A DNA stretch of 64,000 bases from Xenopus tropicalis (GCF_000004195.4 NC_030677.2:41727142-41791141), one strand, 5' to 3'. Shown: positions 22,083 to 33,326, counted from the stretch's first letter. Program-made: numbers and translations. The notes: generated by a model not told the origin, from the letters alone.

Positions 22083-23035
22083 GGGGCACATTTACTTACC
22101 CACGAACGGGGCGAATGCGTCCGATTGTGTTTTTTTCGTAATGATCGTTATTTGGCGATTTTTCGGAAAATTATCGCAACTTTTTCATTGCCATTCCGAA
22201 TGGTGCGCAAAATCTGGCGATTTTTTCATAGCGTTAAAACTTGCGCGAAAAGTCGCGCCTTTTTCGTAGCCATTCCGAAAGTTGCGCAAAATGTTGCGAT
22301 TTTTTCGTAGCGTTCGGATTCATTCATGCTTCAGTATGGTGACTTTTCTTGGGCCAGGTTGGAGCTGCAGAGTGCCATTGAGCCCTATGGGAGACTTTCC
22401 TTGGGCCAGGTTGGAGCTGCAGAGTGCCATTGAGCCCTATGGGAGACTTTCCTTGGGCCAGGTTGGAGCTGCAGAGTGCCATTGAGCCCTATGGGAGACT
22501 TTCCTTGGGCCAGGTTGGAGCTGCAGAGTGCCATTGAGCCCTATGGGAGACTTTCCTTGGGCCAGGTTGGAGCTGCAGAGTGCCATTGAGCCCTATGGGA
22601 GACTTTCCTTGGGCCAGGTTGGAGTTGCAGAGTGCCATTGAGCCCTATGGGAGACTTTCCTTGGGCCGGGTTGGAGCTGCAGAGTGCCATTGAGCCCTAT
22701 GGGAGACTTTCCTTGGGCCAGGTTGGAGCTGCAGAGTGCCATTGAGTCCTATGGGAGGCTTCCAAAATCATGCAAAGTCTGAAAGTTTCGCCCGCCGCTT
22801 ACGAGCACTCAATACGAAAAAGTCGCGACAAGATACGAGCGAATCATAATGGCTACGAAAAACTCGCGTTTTTACGCGCAAATCGTATTGGTAACGAAAA
22901 AGTCGCGACAATTTCCGAAAAGTCGTGAAGGTGCCGAAAAAATCGCAAAAAATACGAAAAAGTCGCAAAATGTTCGTTTTCCAATCGGATTTTTTCCAAT
23001 ACGGATTCGAATTCGTGTCTTAGTAAATCAGCCCC
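22083..23035. mobile_element. PIF/Harbinger-like foldback MITE with minisatellite core
   Basis: 953 bases with ends GGGGCACATTTACTTACCCA and, inverted, GGGGCTGATTTACTAAGACA, flanked by TAA on both sides (22080-22082, 23036-23038). Arms are CpG-rich iterations of TTTTTCGTA/GCGAAAAAGTCGCGA-type words that can fold on each other. A three-base TWA duplication points to PIF/Harbinger transposase mobilisation. No coding capacity. Confidence 0.82.
22351..22757 (+). repeat. 52-base minisatellite, about 8 units
   Basis: Unit GGGCCAGGTTGGAGCTGCAG.. followed by AGTGCCATTGAGCCCTATGG and GAGACTTTCCTT, total 52 bases, repeated at 22351, 22403, 22455 and so on. Units are nearly identical (for example one GGAGTTGCAG and one GGGCCGGG variant), so amplification is recent relative to the host MITE. 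Confidence 0.97.
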
Positions 23036-23325
23036 TAAATGATAGTGTGTTTGGGGTCTTCTAAATTTAGAAGGATTAGGGAATTGTTTTTCTATACAAA
23101 GTATGTAACTCTAGTTAGCTTTGCAACATCAATAACTAATTAGCCATTCAACACAGGGATTTTATTTGTCGGCTATAAATGGGGTGAGGGGATAAGCCTA
23201 GGTCAGGTAATACTTCTAAACAGGATCTAGTGAATTACAGTACAACCCCCATTCTACATTTTTCAAGGGACCAGAAAAAAATGGTGTAAAATCCAGGAAA
23301 ATGTAACATTATGAATTGGTGGGAC

Positions 23326-23598
23326 CAATGTCGGAATAGCCCACCAGGATACCAGGAAGACCCCTGGTGGGCTCAGATGTAGTGTAGTACGTCTATCCAT
23401 CTGGCCTATTTCATATTCAGTCCCTATTTCCACATGGGAATAAAGAAGCTGAATAGATGTAATAATATAGTATAGTATGTAAAGAAATAAACTAGGAGAC
23501 TAAAGAGGTTGAGTGAGGAGAGGTGGAAAAATAGTTTAGAGAGTGGACCCATGGCCTAAGGTTCTCTGGTGGGCCCCTGGCATCCCAGTCCGACACTG
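23326..23598. mobile_element. Short MITE with CARTGTCGGA ends
   Basis: Left end CAATGTCGGAATAGCCCACC and inverted right end CAGTGTCGGACTGGGATGCC; the inner arms also share CCCCTGGTGGGC / GGTGGGCCCCTGG. No clear target duplication. Non-coding. The superfamily is uncertain; CAGTGTCGG-type ends could be hAT-like. Confidence 0.5.
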
Positions 23599-24641
23599 TG
23601 TGAGAACACAAAAAACAGTGGAAAATGAGGGAAAACTTAAAATCAGCAGATGTAAAACTGAGGTTTCACAGTAGCTGCACCTAATAATAGTTATAAATAA
23701 TGCTTAGAAATCTTTGTTGTAGATTTTTTTTTTTTCTATTAAGCGAGCCTCCGTGGTTAAATGGCTGATTCGTTCAAGGTTTCTGTATAATAAAAAGCAC
23801 AGTTACCCTATGCACAAAAGATTTTGTCAAACTGGTTTTGAAATATGCAAATGTATATTAATTTCCATTTCACATTCTTAAGCTTCACTGCACTGAAATC
23901 CAAGTCATTTTAAAATGTAATCAATTTCTTGCTCATCACCAACAGTAATCAGATCCCACCTTAAACGCTGATGAAAAAAAAAAGCCTCATCTCTGCCATG
24001 CAGGACGTGTGTTTCATATGTATTTCTAGTTAAAAAGTCACTATGCACAATACTGCCTAAGAATTAATCATCATGAAGGTAACATAGCCACTTATTATGG
24101 AAAACACAGACAAGTCTACCTAATGAGGTGTCACCATGCATCCTGCAGCTACCTGCCTCAATGTTTACATGCCCTTATACACATGCGCTTTTACCAGCAT
24201 AGTTAAAATGCTTTTCTGTGGTTGAAGACCCATAGAATGAGACTATTAGCTGACTTGGGCATTGCCCTTAAACACAGGTTAAAACTCTTAGGCACCTTCT
24301 GCTCTGTAAGAGAATAGCCCAACATAGGATGCAAATGCCTCAGTACAAGACTCAGCAGTTTATGTACATCTCAAGGAAAAGAGACACTCCTTTGGGGACA
24401 GCAATGTGCATATTTTGGTTTGAGAGACGTGTGAAGGAGGCCACTTATGCCAAACAGGAAAAATAAAAATGTGAGTACTCAGCACGCGTGCCGGCGTTGC
24501 GTAAACATTTGCAAGCGTTGGAACGCAAGCAACTGCGCACACGTGTATTCTGACACAGTTGGTCCGACTCATGTGCACCACAAACAGTGCAACGGTAAGG
24601 GCCTTTACAGTGATCACACTTCTGTGACTTTATGTGACTCA
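23599..24641. other. Non-coding stretch
   Basis: No recognised feature. 24470-24560 is CpG-rich (ACGCGTGCCGGCGTTGCG) and resembles the interior of the neighbouring hAT-like MITE family, but ends are not seen. Confidence 0.35.
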
Positions 24642-24649
24642 TCTGTGAG

Positions 24650-25102
24650 TAGGGATGTAGCGAACCCCATAGACTTCAATGGGAAGGCGAACTTTAAAAA
24701 GCCATTTCTGGCCAGAAAACTGATTTTAAAGTTGTTTAAAGGGTGCCACGACCTGGACAGTGGCATGCAGGAAGGGGATCAAGGGCAAAAATTTCTCTGA
24801 AAAATACGTTGTTGACACAGCGTTGCGTAAAAACGCAAGCTATTCCTATGTATACGCAAAGGCAGCTGGCCGTTTTTTGCTATTTCGCACTATTAGCACC
24901 ATGGAAACGGGATTTGCTTACACCAGTACTAGGCTGAAAAACGCCATGTGTGGCTTGTGCGGCGTCTTTAGGCCGAGAAAAAACGCAGCGAAAAAACGCT
25001 AAGGCGAACCCAAATTGCGAACATCGCAAAAAGTTTGCGAACTTGCGAACACCTGATGTTCGCGCGAATTAGTTCGCCGGCGAACAGTTCACTACATCTC
25101 TA
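24650..25102. mobile_element. hAT-like MITE, TAGGGATGTAGCGAAC family, copy 1
   Basis: 453 bases with ends TAGGGATGTAGCGAACCCCA and, inverted, TAGAGATGTAGTGAACTGTT, flanked by the eight-base duplication TCTGTGAG (24642-24649, 25103-25110). Eight-base target duplication is characteristic of hAT transposases. The interior shares a block (CTGATTTTAAAGTTGTTTAA, GGGTGCCACGACCTGGACAG) with copies at 31.8 and 48.2 kb, and has CpG-rich AAAACGC words. Non-coding. Confidence 0.88.
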
Positions 25103-25204
25103 TCTGTGAGTTTCAGCCAACACCTAACTGAATACGTTCAATGGAACCATTGTGATTGGATGTCTGTCACTGTACAACCCTAAGGTTTTAAATACCGGGG
25201 AATT

Positions 25205-25320
25205 CCCTACCACTCAGTTGAACTGAAGAAGCCACTTGGATGAGTTGGTGAAATGTTTTGATGAACTCAGAAAAGTCCAGTTGCTTTAGACTTAATTCTG
25301 ATAGATACTATATTTAATGA
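25205..25320 (+). ncRNA. Hammerhead-ribozyme-like repeat, copy 1
   Basis: CTGAAGA at 25223, a short hairpin (CCACTTGGATGAGTTGG), then GAAATG. The hammerhead core is CUGANGA, stem II, GAAA; the seventh core position may be any base. It is followed by CTCAGAAAAGTCCAGTTGC and TTAATTCTGATAGATACT, shared with copies at 30.97 and 43.04 kb. Penelope-like retroelements carry hammerhead motifs (established knowledge); assignment of this repeat to them is inference. Stem I and the cleavage site are not convincing here. Confidence 0.35.
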
Positions 25321-26257
25321 TTGACAAAACCTAATACAATTGTTTTGCCATCACAAGTTGTTATTTTGTAAACATCTAATAATAACATATTATTAAGAAT
25401 AAAAAAGCAAATCAGTTAAAAATATAATAATGATTGTTAAATATCTTTGCTGTATTCTGGAGCTGTCTAGATAATGGGTTTCCAATGATAAATCTCATAC
25501 CTTTAGTAGTAAGTGCATAGAAGGCAACATTTTTTTTGTATTTACATAGAACTTTGTAATGTTATGTGACACTTTTTCACTTTGGCTGTACACTAAAAGC
25601 TATGTCCTTGCATTTGATGTAGTAAATAAAGAAAGAACTACAAATTGTGACTTACAATACACAATACACATTTATATTATTGTAAAGTTGAAAAAAAAAT
25701 AAGCTACATGAGTGACAATAATACAGTAAAGTATATGTTTACTAAATGCTTGGTTCTCCAAATAACAGAGAAGCTCTTTCCTAGAAAGCCTTGGGATGCA
25801 AACATTCTAGATAACAGATCTCATACCTGAATAACACAAAAAATAATTTTATTTGTTTTTTTAAAATTCACAGATCATATAAGGTTTTGAGGTCATGGAC
25901 ATTTTCTGGCATACATATGGTCATATTCAAAAGGGCAGAATTCCAATCCTAGGCACCATAATAATTTTTGCTGGAGTTTCTGTGGCAGCAATGAACTGGT
26001 TAGCACTTCTCCTCCTGGGTTTGAACTGAACTTGACTAGTACTTATTCTGGGATTCTGTATGCCAGAAACCCTTTGGATTTAGAAGAAGTGAATGACTAA
26101 ATTGATCCGAACAAGTAAGTGGGCTAAGTAGGTTCTTTAGTGTTACCATGCAACTTAAAATGGCATTAGAATCTTACAAGACCTTTTGGACTGCTGCATG
26201 AATTACTGTTATGTAAGCCAGGGAGCAGTACTATGGGCAATGTATATGGAAAAATAC
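25321..26257. other. Non-coding stretch with one repeat remnant
   Basis: 25752-25828 is the right-hand end of a CAGGTATGGGA-type repeat (AACATTCTAGATAACAGATC, CATACCTG), plus orientation. Nothing else recognised. Confidence 0.55.
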
Positions 26258-26300
<43 letters not shown>

Positions 26301-26384
26301 ATCATCATCTATCTATCTATCATCATCTATCTATCATCTATCTATCTATCTATCTATCTATCATCTATCTATCTATCTATCATC
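26258..26384 (+). repeat. (ATCT)n microsatellite with ATCATC interruptions
   Basis: Tetranucleotide array with interspersed ATCATCATCT variants over about 127 bases. It explains the serine/isoleucine/tyrosine-rich open frame across it. Confidence 0.97.
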
Positions 26385-26624
26385 AGGCTGTAACATATAA
26401 AAAGTGTTCTTACTCTCCATCTTCTAAGAAAATATTTATCCATCTTAAAAGGAAGGCATAATAACCTTAACAAGAAATGCAGGCCTTGGTTTGAGAATTG
26501 CTTTATCCATAAACCACATTTTATACTGAGAGTTAGATGACTGATAATATAGTGTATAAACGTGTTACCCATAAAAAGTGCAAGCAGTAGACTGACCATA
26601 TCACAAAAAATAAGTTTATTAAAA

Positions 26625-26668
26625 AGCCTGACACGTTTCATGCTCAAAGGCACTTAATCATAGGCCGT
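26625..26668 (-). ncRNA. Decayed hammerhead-ribozyme-like motif
   Basis: Minus strand: GGCCTATGATTAAGTGCC, TTTGAGCAT, GAAACGTGTCAGGC. Compared with CUGAUGA, stem II, GAAACGYGUC this keeps GAAAC, a two-base stem III (AC/GU), the GUC cleavage triplet and a stem II (GTGC with GCAT), but the first core box is altered. GCCT and AGGC could form stem I. Such minimal hammerheads with very short stem III are reported in Penelope-like elements. Probably inactive. Confidence 0.35.
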
Positions 26669-27508
26669 CAGACTGATAATATAGTAGGTCCGACACTCAA
26701 CCAGCTCAGGTCACATGCACTAAAAAAGCTGACTTTATTGTCAAATCATGTCTGAGATTTTGTCTAGAGGATCAAATGGATCAATAGTGATTTCCTATAT
26801 TGCTGTTGCAAGGTGCCAATATGGCTTTAAAAAACAAACTAAGTAACTATACTGTCAAAGTAAACAAATTAGAGGCTTGCAAAGCGAAAGAACAAGGAAA
26901 GTCAGATTTACAGGGGGAATATAATCACAAAACTGAGACCCCAGGTCAGTGCTGCTCTTCTGTAAAAATACACTGGCCCAGAGTACTTTCCATCTCAGCA
27001 ACATGCCGGCATGTTTCCTCATTCTCCAAGTGATACTATGTCCAGAGCACATACAACAGTATTTTCCTGTGATCACTTACATTAGTCCTGGACTACATAC
27101 ATAGTATAGTACAATTTCTGATTTTAATAAATTACACATGCACAAGGGATCCATAAGAAAATGAATAAACATGGTGGTGTGCCACTGCGATGGAGAGAAC
27201 ACATTTTTTACAGACGAGACATGCTTGCCTTGGGTGCCACAGTAGCGAATAGATTTGTTGATGGGTGCCTAAAAATGATATACATTTATTAATATGTCAT
27301 TTGACCATTTCTTGGGACAAACACTATTCTCCAATTGGACAACAATATCAGACATGGTTTTCCCTAGTGTTTTTATTAGTACTTATAATGACATGACCAA
27401 TATTTTGCCGGAGGGAACCTATACCCTATATTTCCCACCAGGGACACTGCAGCCTTTAGTGCAGTTATACAGCATTGTATGCCAGTGTACTTACCATTTG
27501 TACACTAT
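26669..27508. other. Non-coding stretch
   Basis: No gene recognised. TTTATTAAAAAGCCTGACACG at 26616-26636 and TTTATTGTCAAATC near 26730 may belong to the same retroelement tail as the hammerhead-like motif. Confidence 0.35.
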
Positions 27509-27880
27509 GGGGCACATTTACAAAAGCACGAATGCACGAGCGTTCATGCGAACGCTCCGAGCTTATTTTCGGCGATTTTTTCGGGCATCCGCACAACTTT
27601 TTCGTACGGTGCACGACTTTTTCGTACGGCGCATAACTTTTTCGTACGCCGCACAACTTTTTCGGACGTTTGCACGAAAAAATCGGAAAGGTTTTACCGC
27701 TGTTTACAATTGTTCGGTACGAAAATTTTGTGACTTTCGGATCGCCAATACGATATTATCGTGACTAATACGATTTTTTCGTAAGCATTTTCGTGATATT
27801 TGTGATCTTACGAAATTTTCGTTTCCAATACGATTTTTTCCCATTCGTGATTCGGATTCGTGGATTAGTAAATGTGCCCC
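27509..27880. mobile_element. PIF/Harbinger-like foldback MITE
   Basis: 372 bases; ends GGGGCACATTTACAAAAGCA and, inverted, GGGGCACATTTACTAATCCA, flanked by TAT (27506-27508, 27881-27883). The interior has four tandem, roughly 21-base repeats of GCACGACTTTTTCGTACG type (27585-27670). The same family as 22.08 and 50.43 kb. The long plus-strand frame here (27294-27764) reflects the repeated arms. Confidence 0.82.
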
Positions 27881-27897
27881 TATATGTAAGCATGCAT

Positions 27898-27900
<3 letters not shown>

Positions 27901-27952
<52 letters not shown>
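27901..27952. repeat. (AT)n microsatellite
   Basis: Fifty bases of uninterrupted AT followed by a short GT-rich tail (GTCTGTGTGTGTGT), starting 20 bases after the MITE end. Confidence 0.95.
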
Positions 27953-27953
<1 letters not shown>

Positions 27954-27959
27954 TGTGTG

Positions 27960-29021
27960 TGTGTTTGCATTTAACCACAAATTATTGTGTTGATAATTTA
28001 AATTCAAAATATCTTGGAGTGCTGCTTGTAATGGACTGTATATATGAAACATTGGGCTGTAAATAAAATAATTTTGTCACATTATAGACCTGTTGAGTGC
28101 TATACTTACCTAGTGTATATTTTTTTCTGTTATTAGCACCCAGGCATTTGTTTTTTATGAGTAGGGTGCTCCTTCAAGATTGGCTTTCCATATATCATTT
28201 TTATTTACTCTTTTCCCCTGACTCATAATATATAACATACAAGGCTGTTGCATATTTCCCATTTCAGGTTTGCATCCATCCTTCTGTAACAATTTGAATA
28301 CATTTACAAATATATGTGAAAATCTGACTTTGCCCTACAAGTAATATTTTCGTGAAATATATGAGGAGAACATCCTTCTCTTCTATAAAATCCACTTTGC
28401 ATTCTCAAGACAAACTGACTGGCTGACAAACTCCATTCAAGGCAGTTTTATCCATGCTCCGATGAACTCGGTGTTACCAACAAGAGCCACTGCAACCTTT
28501 CTCTGTACTCTGGCTGTTGTTATTTGTTCAATCAGGCTCCTCAAGAGACATCAGCAAGTAACAAACACGTTAAAAGGATTGTTGATATGTTTTAAACAAA
28601 CCAGAACAGAAAATGTAGATCTCAGCCCAATACTCTCTTTTACGAGCTTTCTATATTTGTTTATCAAGAGGTATAGATTAAACAGGCTGTGTTTACTTAA
28701 TGCATTTAAAGGAGGAATTTACCCAGCAAATCACTGTATCTGTGCAATGTCTACTCCTACTATTGGTAGAGCACGAGAATATAACTTGGGCACAAGATTA
28801 AACGTCATGCTGATTTTTACATATATATGCAATCATATATTTTATTTGCAATTTTCCCCCACAGCGCAGAGGTTTTTCCCAGAATTCCAGTTTCATTGCG
28901 CTGAGGGTACCACAATTCTCCAAAATTAGCGCAACTGGATGCACATTTTGTCATTCAAAATTGAACTTTTCTCACTGCACTTGCAGATGTACATGTGCTC
29001 TAATATGCAGTTCTGTTAGTG
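27960..29021. other. Non-coding stretch with an unexplained 155-codon ORF
   Basis: A plus-strand frame at 28462-28929 is open for 155 codons. It begins in ordinary AT-rich DNA, has no domain that I recognise, and shows no splice or promoter context, so I do not call it a gene. Confidence 0.35.
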
Positions 29022-29340
29022 CAGGTATGGGACCAGAATACTTGGGACCTGGGGTTTTCCGGATAAGATATCTTTCCATAATTTAGATCTCCACATCATA
29101 AGTCTACTAAAAATCATATAAATGTTAAATGAACCCAATAGGATTGTTTTGCCTTCAATAAGGACTAATTATATCTTGGTTATGATTAAGTAAAAGGTAC
29201 TGTTTTATTATTATAGAGAAAAAGGAAATCATTTTTAAAAATTAGAGTTATTTGCTTATAATGGAGTCTATGGGAGATGGTCTTTTCATAATTCTGAACT
29301 TTCTGGATAATCGGTTTCCGGGTAAGTGGTCCTATACCTG
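29022..29340 (-). repeat. CAGGTATGGGA-type interspersed repeat
   Basis: Near full-length (about 319 bases), minus orientation relative to the copy at 40.7 kb: CAGGTATGGGACCAGAATAC, CTCCACATCATAAGTCTACT, CCCAATAGGATTGTTTTGCC, ending CCTATACCTG. Inverted ends CAGGTATGGGACC / CAGGTATAGGACC. Confidence 0.88.
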
Positions 29341-30919
29341 TTCAGTACTAGTTCAAATGGATTGGCTTGCATGATTTTACTCTGGAAATTCAAAATAACA
29401 TATCTAAGTATAAAAGTTAGGACAAACAGGCACCTGCCCTCTTGGTGTAGTTAAACCTAAATCCTTTTGGATTCCCTTGAGCAAAAACTTTAATATCTAG
29501 GACAATGATCAATTGTCTCATTGGATACCAAAGATATAACAAAAGATGTTTAGATCTGTAATAGGCCCTTAAAGTGAACCATATTAATGTTCATTCTCTC
29601 AATTTTCATAAATGGGAAATTTACTAATGTTTTAGCTATTTGGAAGCAAATCTCACAAGATCGTGATTTTTACATCGTTTGTGTTTTTTATGATATTCTG
29701 TGATTTATAAAACACACAAAAAATATAAAAAATCTTGCCACCTACAATCTGTCCCCAGCATACAACATTTTTTCAACTTTTTGCTCCAGTCAAAATAGAT
29801 CAACTTGCTTGAAAATGAATGAAAAAATGCAGTTCACAGCTTTTCCCATGATTTATTGATGTGGCTTAATCTGACTGTGATCATTCCGTTCCAGATTAGA
29901 AAAATATCACTAGTAGAATAGGTCTTGATTGCAAGTTCCAATTTTTGAACCCAGGATCATGGTTTCAGTCACAATTTTTGGTAACTATGCCCTTCTTGGA
30001 GGTGATACTGTAGGTTTAATAAATGACAAACCTTCTTAGAACAAATCATGAACTTAATTCCAATCTGTTATATTTATTATCTTGAGGTTTATGTGGGAAG
30101 CTAATTCCAGGGATAACTTGGTCTCGGTGGCAAAGGCCATAATAGAGATCAGTCTGACCTTCTCAATGGTATGATCTCTAAACCCAATTTGATCAATCTT
30201 CAGAGGCACAAGGGCAGCCAAGCAAAGCAAGTTGAATGTTCATTCTTTATATTCCCCTCTGCCACAGACCTGGAAAAAAAATTAGATATCATTTATAGAG
30301 CTGTGATAGAGTCAAATGGATAAGAGACATATTGATGTGAATTGATTGAACACGCATACAAGGAACCTAGGACCCTATTTAACACAATAGAAAAGGGAAA
30401 ATGGGTCACATATGGTCAAATTCTTCTACTTTTCTCTTCAAAATGTTCTTCAATTATTTATAAAAGCCTTATTTTGCAGGTATTGCTGTTTCAACCATTC
30501 TTTTCCCATTTGATCCTGCATATAAATTATTCTGACAGATAGTTTTACAAAAGATGAACTTTTCTCTACTCCATACCTGGTAAAAAGGCTAAAAAGGTTT
30601 GACAAATGTGTTAAAAAAATAGTCAGAATTTTGCTGTTTACTTACTTACTTCAGGCCCGTTGTAATAAATAGGCAAAAGAGGCATTTGCCCTGGGCACAC
30701 CAGGATAGGGGTCCCACTAGCACACCTGAAATATTTCTCTGCCTTTTTTCTTGTAGCATCGCCATTTTGCAATTTTTCTGCTCCAAGATCACTTTTGAGA
30801 TTCTGCCTTTGAAGATGTTCTTTTCTTGTAAATATGCAGATTATGTTATTTTTTTATGTTGTTTCCTCTTATTTGGGGTTTGCTCTAGCTGATAAAACAT
30901 AACCTGTCAAATTGGGAGT
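29341..30919. other. Non-coding stretch
   Basis: No gene or repeat recognised. 29630-29790 has decayed foldback-like words (CACAAGATCGTGATTTTT). Confidence 0.4.
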
Positions 30920-31110
30920 CTAATAAAATTCAGTTCCCACTCATCCGAGTGGCTTCTTCAGTTCAAAAACTGAAGAAGCCACTCGGATGAGTGGTGAAAC
31001 GTTCTCAAGAAAAACTCAGAAAAGTCCAGTTGTTTTAGACTTAATTCTACTAGATACTGTATATCATGACCTGGATGAATGAGAATCTTCATAGACATAA
31101 AATGACTGTT
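30920..31110 (+). ncRNA. Hammerhead-like repeat, copy 2, with palindrome
   Basis: CTGAAGA at 30970, hairpin CCACTC-GGAT-GAGTGG, then TGAAACG: a well-kept CUGANGA / stem II / GAAAC arrangement. The continuation CTCAGAAAAGTCCAGTTGTT, TTAATTCTACTAGATACTGT and ATCATGACCTGGATGAATGA matches a repeat widespread in fish and frogs, as I recall it. 30937-30963 is an exact reverse complement of 30968-30994 (27-base arms, 4-base loop), so the hammerhead-like core is duplicated in inverted orientation. Confidence 0.4.
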
Positions 31111-31802
31111 CAACTACCGTCTCCTGCGTTACTCTGGCCCTGAATGAAGTTCCTTTATTGCCCTCGACTTATCAAGACCATTTATTCACTGCCTCCATTA
31201 CTATATTACACAATTATACAAATTTCTTGGGGCACCCACCAATTCAATTCTGCCCATTTGTCAGGTATTGTACTTTGAATACATGTTCCCTGCAATGTTG
31301 TATATGGAGACATCAGCTAGGAAGCACGGCTGCCATATTTTAAAATATTTTTTATGGAGACTTTTCTCCCAGAATTAACTTATAAAATGTTTGCTTATAG
31401 TCAGTGCTAGGTTTGCCACTTTTGTCACCTGACATATTAAAAAATTGCATAAAATGAAGTACCTTCCTCAGTAGGTGTAATTTATGAATGCAAGTGTTGC
31501 AAGTCATGAGCAAAATAGTTTTGACAGGTCTATCCATGAAAAACCACCCATACACACCAAAGTATTATAAAATATAAGTTGGGCAGATAAGCAGAAGTCA
31601 CATGACTTGGAAAGAGAGTCAATTGACTTCAATTTGTTTTGTGAATATTTTGGCAAAGGGAAACGGGAAAAATTTGCCCATCACTACTGCACAAAGTGCA
31701 ACTTTTTTTTTTACCCATAATGCAACCTTCTCCATCAACTGCAACATAAATACAGCCACAAGGGGGAGTTGCACCAATGCATCAAAAAATATATATATAA
31801 TT
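31111..31802. other. Non-coding stretch
   Basis: No recognised gene or repeat. Confidence 0.4.
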
Positions 31803-32118
31803 AGGGATGTTGCGAACCTAAAAAAAAAAAGTTCGCGAACTTACGCCAAAAAGCACGAATATTCGCGAACTTTGCTAACCCCATAGACTTCAATGGGAAG
31901 GCGAACTTTAAAACATAGAAAAGCCATTTCTGGCCAGAAAACTGATTTTAAAGTTGTTTAAAGGGTGCCACGACCTGGACAGGGGCATGCAGGAGGGGGA
32001 TCAAGGGCAAAAATTTCTCTAAAAAATACTTTGTTGAAAAAGCGTTGCGTAAAAACGGGCAGACCTAGCGGAAATACGCGGCGTTTTTTGCTATTTCGCG
32101 CTATTGGCACCATGGAAA
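31803..32118 (+). mobile_element. hAT-like MITE, TAGGGATGTAGCGAAC family, truncated
   Basis: Left end TAGGGATGTTGCGAACCTAA and the shared interior block (CCAGAAAACTGATTTTAAAG, TGCCACGACCTGGACAGGGG) run in parallel with the copy at 24650 until ..GCACCATGGAAA, where it stops. The right end and the target duplication are missing, so this is a broken copy. Confidence 0.8.
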
Positions 32119-33142
32119 TTATCCTTATATTTTACAATAGGGTGTACATTATTCCTTGTATATTGTATATTGCACAAGCAGAATAAGTTAGCAGATACTG
32201 TATTTACTCAACAATACTTATTTGATATTTATGGTAACTGTTTCTGTAATGTATTTAACCTTCCAATGTTTTTTAGAATATGCAACACCTGCTTCATACA
32301 TTATTTTAAATCCCAAACCAATATATTATACTGTAATTTAACACAATTGCAGCTTGATCAAGGCTTTAGTGTATTATTCCTACAGCATTAAAACTGCATT
32401 TGCTTTTGTAAGAGCTATACATTTTGGGGGTCATTTAATAAATGTAGAGTTGTGCTTGGCAGCAGCCATTTTCATGAAATACCCCATTCATTACAGGTTT
32501 TTGCATTACCATACATACACTTCTTGCACTTTCATATAGTTGACTAGCCTCCACTGCATTTCTCCTGCCTCATGTTATGAATTGAGTGCATGTATTGGAA
32601 CAGGCCTATGTGGGACCCTGAAGCAACCATCTGAACCAGACAGCAGTCCCAGGATTCCAACAGTGGCCTGAAAAAAAATCAAGCATTTGTAAATGCCGGC
32701 TAAAGTGTCCTGCATTGTAAATGAGGCCTTTTGTGCTGCATTTCATATTTTCTCCATAAACAGATTCTGACTGTGCAATTACAGTTGCTGTTTTATATGT
32801 AAAAGACACACGTCCATTCTGCTGTTCTTAGTGAAAAACTATTTTACTTTATATTTTTACACAGTCAGCTGGCAGTAGAAGGGGCGCTGTGTGATCAAAT
32901 AGACCCTTCTGTCAGATAATATCAGTTCTATATTCACAGTCCTGTAATATGAAGAAACTCTTTTTATTAAGCAAACTATATTCTTCAGATAGATTTTCTG
33001 GGTGATCATTGCAGTTCAAGATAAAATGTATCATGTTTAAAAGTGAATTTTCAAATGGGCAATATTGGAATAAAAGACTTTGCATAGTAAGCCATATTTA
33101 TCTGTTGGATGTGCTTTGCGCCACGTAATGTGTTCCTTCATT
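32119..33142. other. Non-coding stretch
   Basis: No recognised gene or repeat apart from a MITE-end-like GGGGTCATTTAATAAATG at 32427. Confidence 0.4.
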
Positions 33143-33259
33143 TAGGGTGACCAGATCACTTGAAAATTCAGGCAGTTTATATTAAATGCAATCAATGCTG
33201 CCCTGTAACATGTATTCATTAGACATGTACCTGAATTTTCAAGTGATCTGGTCACCCTA
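33143..33259. mobile_element. 117-base MITE with perfect 30-base inverted ends
   Basis: 33143-33172 and 33230-33259 are exact reverse complements (starting TAGGGTGACCAGATCACTTG). The flanks repeat CATT (33139-33142, 33260-33263). The perfect arms imply a recent insertion or conversion. Superfamily not assignable from these ends. Confidence 0.85.
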
Positions 33260-33326
33260 CATTAAAAAGCAAACTAGCATTTGGTATTCATATTGAGATT
33301 TGACTTGATTTACCTATTTCTGTACA

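Noticed and set aside
22351..22757. Regular repeats that could suggest a CRISPR array
   Set aside because: Units are contiguous with no variable spacers, and the sequence is vertebrate; it is a minisatellite.
26186..26461. 91-codon frame with IYLSIYLS repeats
   Set aside because: Translation of the ATCT microsatellite.
27294..27764. 156-codon plus-strand open frame rich in Phe/Arg/Thr
   Set aside because: Half of it lies in the foldback MITE at 27509-27880, and the repeated FFRT/FVRR words come from the tandem TTTTTCG units.
28462..28929. 155-codon plus-strand open frame
   Set aside because: No domain or motif recognised, ordinary AT-rich surroundings, no splice or promoter context. This length occurs by chance in 64 kb.
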